DNA of 64,000 bases. Origin: Selaginella tamariscina (lineage: Eukaryota > Streptophyta > Lycopodiopsida > Selaginellales > Selaginellaceae). Under the pieces are notes generated by a model. It had not been told where the DNA came from. It worked only from the letters and a program-made list of their open reading frames with translations, and made no database searches. A program made the position numbers and the translations under genes. The stretch is taken from the NCBI GenBank assembly GCA_003024785.1, contig PUQB01000247.1, forward strand, positions 124,001 through 188,000, given 5' to 3'. Positions 58,756-64,000 of this stretch are shown piece by piece. Numbering within the stretch: position 1 is the stretch's first letter; every line of letters starts with the position of its first letter.

Positions 58756-59279
58756 TGCTAACATGTTTTAGCAGGGATACAACAGAAGGAAGATGGTGGA
58801 TTTAAGAAGAAGAAATGGCCAAATGATACAAGTACCACTATAGGATGCGGGTATATTCCTCAGTTAAGACGTGCTCTTTTCACACTAAACGGGGATCTAG
58901 TCGGAGAATTAGATAATCTAGAGTTTAAGTAAGTTCATATATCAAATCAATCAAGTGTATAAAACATAATAAATATATTTTATATCTTATAAATTATAAA
59001 TACATTAATCTTTTTTTTTATAGATTTCCTATGCGTGCTGTGGTGGGATCAAACTATGACGTGACTGTGTTAGTTAACTTTGGACAGTGTTCGTTCGAGT
59101 TCATATCCGCGAATAAACACAAAATGTTTAAGAGCAGTTTACGCGACGAGAGTGGTGACTTATTTTCTATACACAAACTCGACTCGCAGTGGTGGTCGGG
59201 CAGAAGAACAGTCTCTGTTGTTTCTCAGCCGGAAGCCGAGAGCGATCTCTTTGAAATCTCATTGGATGCTCGTGGATAA
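56168..59279 (+). CDS. Membrane-anchored SPRY-domain protein
   Basis: Seven exons (56168-56209, 56609-56741, 57009-57294, 58165-58472, 58556-58663, 58775-58928, 59024-59279) join in phase to 428 residues. A single membrane helix (about residues 20-40, AVLAAGTVLGSCLLLAVIIA) is followed by a basic stretch (KSRLRRFRHQR), so it is probably a type I/III-like anchored protein. The B30.2/SPRY fold spans exons 4-6: YFEITILSRGSEY, then VGFSKGVSPYRLPGIDQG with SFGFHSDGHIY, then IGCGYIPQLRRALFTLNG and PMRAVVG. SPRY domains bind partner proteins; this plant family has no firm role that I know. The frame is clean throughout. Intron 3 is expanded by a minisatellite. A Cys-rich patch (CTSSCPVPNLCTKCC) sits before the SPRY domain. 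Confidence 0.85.
57330..58010. repeat. Minisatellite in intron 3 of the SPRY gene
   Basis: Five copies of a unit containing 'tatagaggtgtagtatgtac' and 'aatacattacatgcacac', at about 57334, 57531, 57588, 57793 and 57973. They are mixed with 'cctacaccatcattt' and 'gtactgataacattgata' blocks and CT/CA tracts. One block ('gtgcccagcttgtc' at about 57920) also occurs inverted at about 57770. Confidence 0.85.
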
Positions 59280-59527
59280 AACTAGATATCATTTTTTTTG
59301 TAGAATGTATATATACATAATAATGAGCATCTCTCTCCGTATATATATATTTGTGTGTGTGTGTGTGTGTGTGTAATAATAATAAATAATGGTATACTTA
59401 TTGTATGTTTCGTTCTGCTAAACAATGTACTTACAAACAAAGCTTACTTACTGAATTTTAAAACAATTTCTGAGTATTAAAACATTAAATATCAATCAGA
59501 TTATTTTATTATTTCTAATATATATAT

Positions 59528-59587
<60 letters not shown>

Positions 59588-60895
59588 CATTATTCAGTCA
59601 GCATATACTACGGATCGTTCCCTTAATAAGCATATGCCAACTTATATATATATATATATAGTATGATAATAATAATTTATCAATTTTTTAAATTGTTTGA
59701 ATTTTTTTTAAAAAAATCATAAAATAAGCTTTTTAAGTACATTTGATTATACATACAGAAAAACCATTATTTTTATAAACAGGAACAGACCTTATTACGT
59801 GTCTTGTATATAATCTATTTATAATGTATATTATTAAATTTTTTTTTTCTAAAGTCAATCATCACAAAATAAAGGTAGTTTTCGCCCCAAAGTATTACCT
59901 ATAAGATACTTACATGTACCATTGATTAACTAATGATTTGTTAGTTAAGATTGATATGCCTGTAGAATGAATATATTCATACCAGCATTTTGATTATTTA
60001 ATAGAAATCGCATTGTTTTATTTTAGTTATTCTTTGTGAGATATACATTAAATTTCACATCCATTGAAACATATAAGGTGTTTAATTATTTTGAATATGA
60101 TTTTAAACTAATAATTGAGATCAATATAACAATATTTAATTAATTTATTTTTCATTACCAATCGAATAACTAATCCAAAACTATTAACTAACATTATTTA
60201 TTTTTTTTTTCTTGACAATATTAAAATGTTAAAACTTATACATTGGGTGGTTTTTCAGAAAGTTATTATTCGAGGTTAATACTATTTTTCTCAAATTTGC
60301 CAATGTTTCATTTTGTATTAATATAATGGCTAATATAAATAAAGAACTTCATCAATATTTGAAGTAATTTAAAGACGGATACCTTGTTATAAAAACCATG
60401 TCAGGTGAAAAAACATAATTGAATAATACATTATAAACTTATTTTCGATGTAGATAATGAGAGGTAACTAAGATAGTAGATAACATGGAATACATGTTAT
60501 TGAATTATAAATTTTAATGTTTGTTTCACATTAAAAATAAAAACATTAAGTATGCCATTATATAGTGGGGTAAAATAATATATTTATTAAAATATTAGTA
60601 CAACAAATACGTATGCACATATTTTTAAATTATATGTATGCATATAAAGGATTTATATTTATTCTTAAATCCCTTCACAATATATTAATTACTTATATAT
60701 ATGTGTGTGTACAAAAGCAATAATCATTTAATATTAATTTTATACTTATTTACACAAATTTATCTATCTCCATGTACATTGGCATGACCCCAACAACACA
60801 GCGACTTTTTTGGATATACATGTCTTTCACGTATCATAGAAAAAAACCAACGATCGTTACAACCACCTATTAGAATATACTATTATCAACAAAAG
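59280..60895. other. AT-rich intergenic DNA with a long (TA)n tract
   Basis: A (TA)n run of about 65 bases lies at 59520-59586. The rest is AT-rich without coding potential. Confidence 0.65.
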
Positions 60896-60903
60896 TATAA
60901 ATA
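60896..60903 (+). promoter_or_regulatory. Possible TATA box of the acyltransferase gene
   Basis: TATAAATA lies 34 bases upstream of the ATG at 60930. If used, it would leave a leader of only a few bases, which is unusually short, so the true start site may be elsewhere. Confidence 0.3.
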
Positions 60904-60929
60904 TATACCATCAATGTTACAACCAAACC

Positions 60930-62137
60930 ATGGAGTTTATTTCAATTAAGAAAGATATTATCAAGCCTTCTTCTCCTTCTTCACTTAAGAAAATTCCTCT
61001 ACTCGGCATGGACAAAGCCATGCCAACGATATATGTAAGGTTCCTTCTTCATTTTAGTACCTGCTCGGTTTCCTCCCACGAACTCAAGGAGTCTCTCTCT
61101 TTAACTCTCAGTTTGTTCCCTCCTTTAGCCGGTAGATACACATACACCGAGGAACACACGCTGGCCGTAGCGTGTTCCGACGCAGGCGTGGAGTTTCACG
61201 AGGCTCTTGCTGATGTAAGCATTGAAAATCTTCCTGGATATCCATACAGTATGGACTCTTCGGTACTACAGAGACTGAGTCCCTGCGACAGTACTCCCGC
61301 TCCAGAATGCGATATCACGGTGATCCCACTTATGCTCGTGCAGCTGACACGTTGCCGGAGCGAGAGATGCAGTCTCGCCATAGCAATACACCACAACGTG
61401 TGCGACGGACAGGCGATGTGTTTGTTCATAAGAGCGTGGGCACGCGTACACACTGGCAAGAAACACCTGGTTCGTCCCCCCTGTCTGGATCGGATCCGTC
61501 TCGATCCGGTTCATGTCACGCCGGGGAGACTCTGTGTAACGAACGTACCGGATTTCGCCGCACAAACTCTGAGGTTCACGCAGGGGGAGATCGACGGCTT
61601 GAAGGGGGTCGCTGGGATCTCACCGGTGACGCGTTTCGAGGTCGTGGTCGCGGAGATATGGAGATCAGTGGTGGAGACGAGGAAGCTCGACAGGCTTAAG
61701 ATGAGCTCTCTATACATTGCAGTGGACGGGAGGACGAGGCTACCGTGCGTTCCAGATGACTACTTCGGGAACGTGATCTTCATGGCGAAGGTATCCTGCA
61801 GGGTGGAACAGCTGATGGTCTCACTGGGTTCAGCAGTAAAGATGGTGCAGGATGCCAAGAGCGTTGTAGACGACGACTACATGAGGAATGTAATGAATCT
61901 TGTCGAGGACCCCCATCCCTTTGAGAAACTCTTCCCGGAACTTGATCTATGCAGTGATCTTGTGGTGACGAGCTGGACTAGGTTTCCTCTCTATGAAGCA
62001 GATTTTGGCTGGGGAGGCCGGTGTTCGTGGGATCTGTGGGTGCACCAGGGCAGGTTATACTCTTGCCTGTGGATCTTAATATGACATTCATGTTGTCAGC
62101 AGTTGCCTACTTGGTAATTAAGTTACCTTATATTTAA
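60930..62137 (+). CDS. BAHD-family acyltransferase, C-terminal frame change
   Basis: BAHD enzymes move acyl groups from CoA thioesters to alcohols or amines in specialised metabolism. This is a single-exon gene. MEFISIKKDIIKPSSPS is the family-type N terminus, LFPPLAGRY the conserved first-domain motif and HHNVCDG the HxxxD catalytic site. A DFGWG motif closes the second domain. Directly after it (about 62015) the frame changes. One more A gives GRPVFVGSVGAPGQ and carries the frame to a stop at 62137 (NMTFMLSAVAYLV), the usual C terminus. As read, the frame stops at 62084 with 384 residues. Intended length is about 402, a little short for the family. Substrate cannot be told. Confidence 0.9.
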
Positions 62138-62630
62138 TTAACACACACCACACACAAGTTGTGTGTGCGTGCGTGTGCGTGTGGCATATAGACTATTTAG
62201 TTTATACCCGGTTGGTAATCTTGCTCTTTATGTAATAAATCACATCTTCTTATTTTCAATATATATAATCAGTCATAATAATTCTCCTATAATAAAGTGA
62301 ACAATATGATTTTTTTTTCCTTTTTATAATTTTAAATTCTTATATATAAGATATTCGCCTGACAGTATATCCTTTGAAAATCTACAATGAGTTTGTAAAC
62401 GAGTTTTAAAATTATATTATTATTATTATGTTTTTTAAAATGAAGTAAATTATACTTTTTAAAAATAATAATACGCAAAAAATAAACAATATATATTGCT
62501 TAATTACATTATTTTCCCTGACGTGCACAAACATACTTCCTTTGTTGCCTCTACTAATCCTGATTTTATTGTCTAAATACCTGCATAATCAAAAGAATTA
62601 AACACGATTAACAATAAGAAAACAAAAATC
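62138..62630. other. Convergent 3' region between acyltransferase and fibrillin
   Basis: AT-rich with a short CA/TG tract. No gene is seen. Confidence 0.55.
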
Positions 62631-62820
62631 TTACAATAATTCCACATATCCAGAGCCAGTTATCTTCAAAGGCACCTTAATATATTCCCCAATTTAAACA
62701 CAGCCCCTTCAATCTTTACTTGACGTTGAATGCTCGAGCTAGCCCTGCACATACAAGTGCGTGTGTATGTGTGTGCGTGTGTGAGCCTGTATGTACCTTT
62801 TAAAGGGCAGAGTGTATGCA

Positions 62821-62855
<35 letters not shown>

Positions 62856-64000
62856 GAACGCACGCACACGCACACACACGATAGCTTACTCGGACTTTGC
62901 CGATGCTTTGAGTGAAATACCAGGAAAGAACTCCACCAGATTCTCAAGATCCCCACTTTCTTCTTTAATAATCTGTATAAACATGCATATATCGGCGTTT
63001 ATATATACATGTGTGTGTGTGCGTTGTATGTGTGTATAATCAACATTTTAGTTAATATATTTATATAATGTTTCACGTAAGTACTTACTTGCCAGTTTGG
63101 TAAACCTGAAGCCAACTTTTGTAACCAGTTTGCATCACTAGCCTGGAAAACGCCATCAGACACTGTATAGACACACACACACATATACAATTACAGACAC
63201 ATGCATACGTGGGTGCGTGCGTGTGTGTTATTACCTGTGAGCTCCAAAGTAGCCTCCATTTTCCTGCTAAAACATCCAAGTCTGCAGGAGATGGAGTCGG
63301 ATTCAACTCCACCAGCTCTTCGATAACCTGCATATCATTATGTGTGCGTGTGTGTGTGTGTGCGTGCGTGTGTGTGTGTATGCAAATATATACACAATGT
63401 ATATTTAACCTTCTCCACGCCCTTTCCTGAGGCAATAGCTGCAAGTAGGCATTGTCGAGCATCCAAGTTTCTTTGCAGTACAAATGTGGTGCCCTGTAGA
63501 ACTTGGTTACACACACACGCACGCACACACACACACACAAGCACGAGAGAGAGAGAGAGAGAGATTTAGTATAGAGTGGCAGACGCGAACAATAGATATC
63601 ATATTTATATATTTAAGTATCTACTATAATAATGTATAGCAGATTATATTGTATACTACACGCACGCACGCACGCACGCACCTTGTTCCCTTTAGATATT
63701 CGGATATTCCCAGTTGGTGAGAGATAAGTTGTGTCTAACCAGCCTTTAGCCTCGTCCCCTAAGAGCCTGAATGGGACTGGGTAAGGGACTTTAAATGGGA
63801 GAAATTTAAAAGAAAATGCTGCTCTATCGAAACGGAAGTTTATTCTTTTACTGCTTGCTATTGAAGCTTCAGCCTGTATTAAATAGTTTATTCAATATAT
63901 TAAATAATAATTTAAATAGTTTATTAAATAAAAATAAATAATAATTAAAATAGTTTATTAAATATAATAAATAAGAATTTTAAGCATTAAATACCTCAAC
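62631..64000 (-). CDS. Two-domain plastid fibrillin (PAP12/FBN10-like), 3' part only
   Basis: Fibrillins (PAP/fibrillin domain, lipocalin-like) associate with plastoglobules and thylakoids. The first visible exon (63682-63873) ends a PAP domain: FRFDRAAFSFKF, then WLDTTYLSPTGNIRISKGNK. The next starts GTTFVLQR, and then a second domain opens with VIEELVELNPTPSPADLDVLAGKWRLLWSSQ (63235-63327). Two PAP domains in one chain are typical of Arabidopsis PAP12 (At1g51110) as I recall it. Later exons give LQKLASGLPNWQ (ending at 63089), IIKEESGDLENLVEFFPG (62890-62972) and KIEGAVFKLG (from 62744). In the last exon the frame changes at a C4 run on the plus strand (62688). One more G on the coding strand gives EYIKVPLKITGSGYVELL, ending at 62631. 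The junction after SSQ (63235) may lack one base as well. The start lies beyond the right edge. Confidence 0.85.

Overview
The window is nuclear DNA from a land plant. The evidence is a plastid chaperonin-60 beta gene, a Brittle-1 type plastid carrier, a two-domain fibrillin, a KIN-12 phragmoplast kinesin, a SUPERMAN-type zinc finger, a BAHD acyltransferase and a miR160-like hairpin. The lineage cannot be fixed from sequence alone. Introns are short (about 70-700 bases) and packed with (CA/TG)n, (CT/GA)n and (TA)n tracts. Gaps between genes are very AT-rich.

Layout. 1-6600: AT-rich DNA with a direct repeat (1-586 and about 5845-6582) around a 5-kb block with inverted ends, plus a weak pair of exons near 1.5-1.8 kb. 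6.6-13.1 kb (-): KIN-12 kinesin. 14.79-14.88 kb (-): miR160-like hairpin. 16.1-16.9 kb (-): sulfiredoxin. 17.3-17.9 kb (-): SUPERMAN-like repressor. 21.0-22.8 kb (+): conserved plant coiled-coil protein. 23.7-24.1 kb: a MITE. 24.2-26.7 kb (-): hexokinase. 27.1-30.1 kb (-): Brittle-1-like carrier. 31.3-35.2 kb (-): CPN60 beta. 37.1-48.2 kb: an old Ty3/gypsy fossil with a PIF/Harbinger transposon nested in it. The Harbinger has an intact transposase, a Myb/SANT-like gene and captured PPR fragments. 49.2-52.0 kb (-): ATG4. 52.8-53.8 kb (-): PDI-like 5-1. 54.2-55.7 kb (+): coiled-coil gene. 56.2-59.3 kb (+): membrane-anchored SPRY protein. 60.9-62.1 kb (+): BAHD acyltransferase. 62.6-64.0 kb (-): 3' part of a fibrillin that runs off the right edge.

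The genes look like an ordinary mix of housekeeping genes, several for plastids (chaperonin, carrier, fibrillin) and two for redox or protein folding (sulfiredoxin, PDI). There is no operon-like logic.

The most striking pattern is in the coding sequence. In eight genes the conserved protein jumps reading frame, and almost every jump is healed on paper by one more base in a short run of identical bases. Splice sites and phases on both sides stay correct. Other genes in the same window (CPN60 beta, SPRY, PDI, sulfiredoxin, zinc finger, transposase) have none. This is either systematic homopolymer under-calling in the assembly or gene-specific decay, and it must be settled before any of these genes is called a pseudogene. 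The other main points are the miR160-like hairpin, PPR capture by a Harbinger element, and a minisatellite that copies a splice acceptor. Exon limits were worked out by hand and may be off by a base or two.
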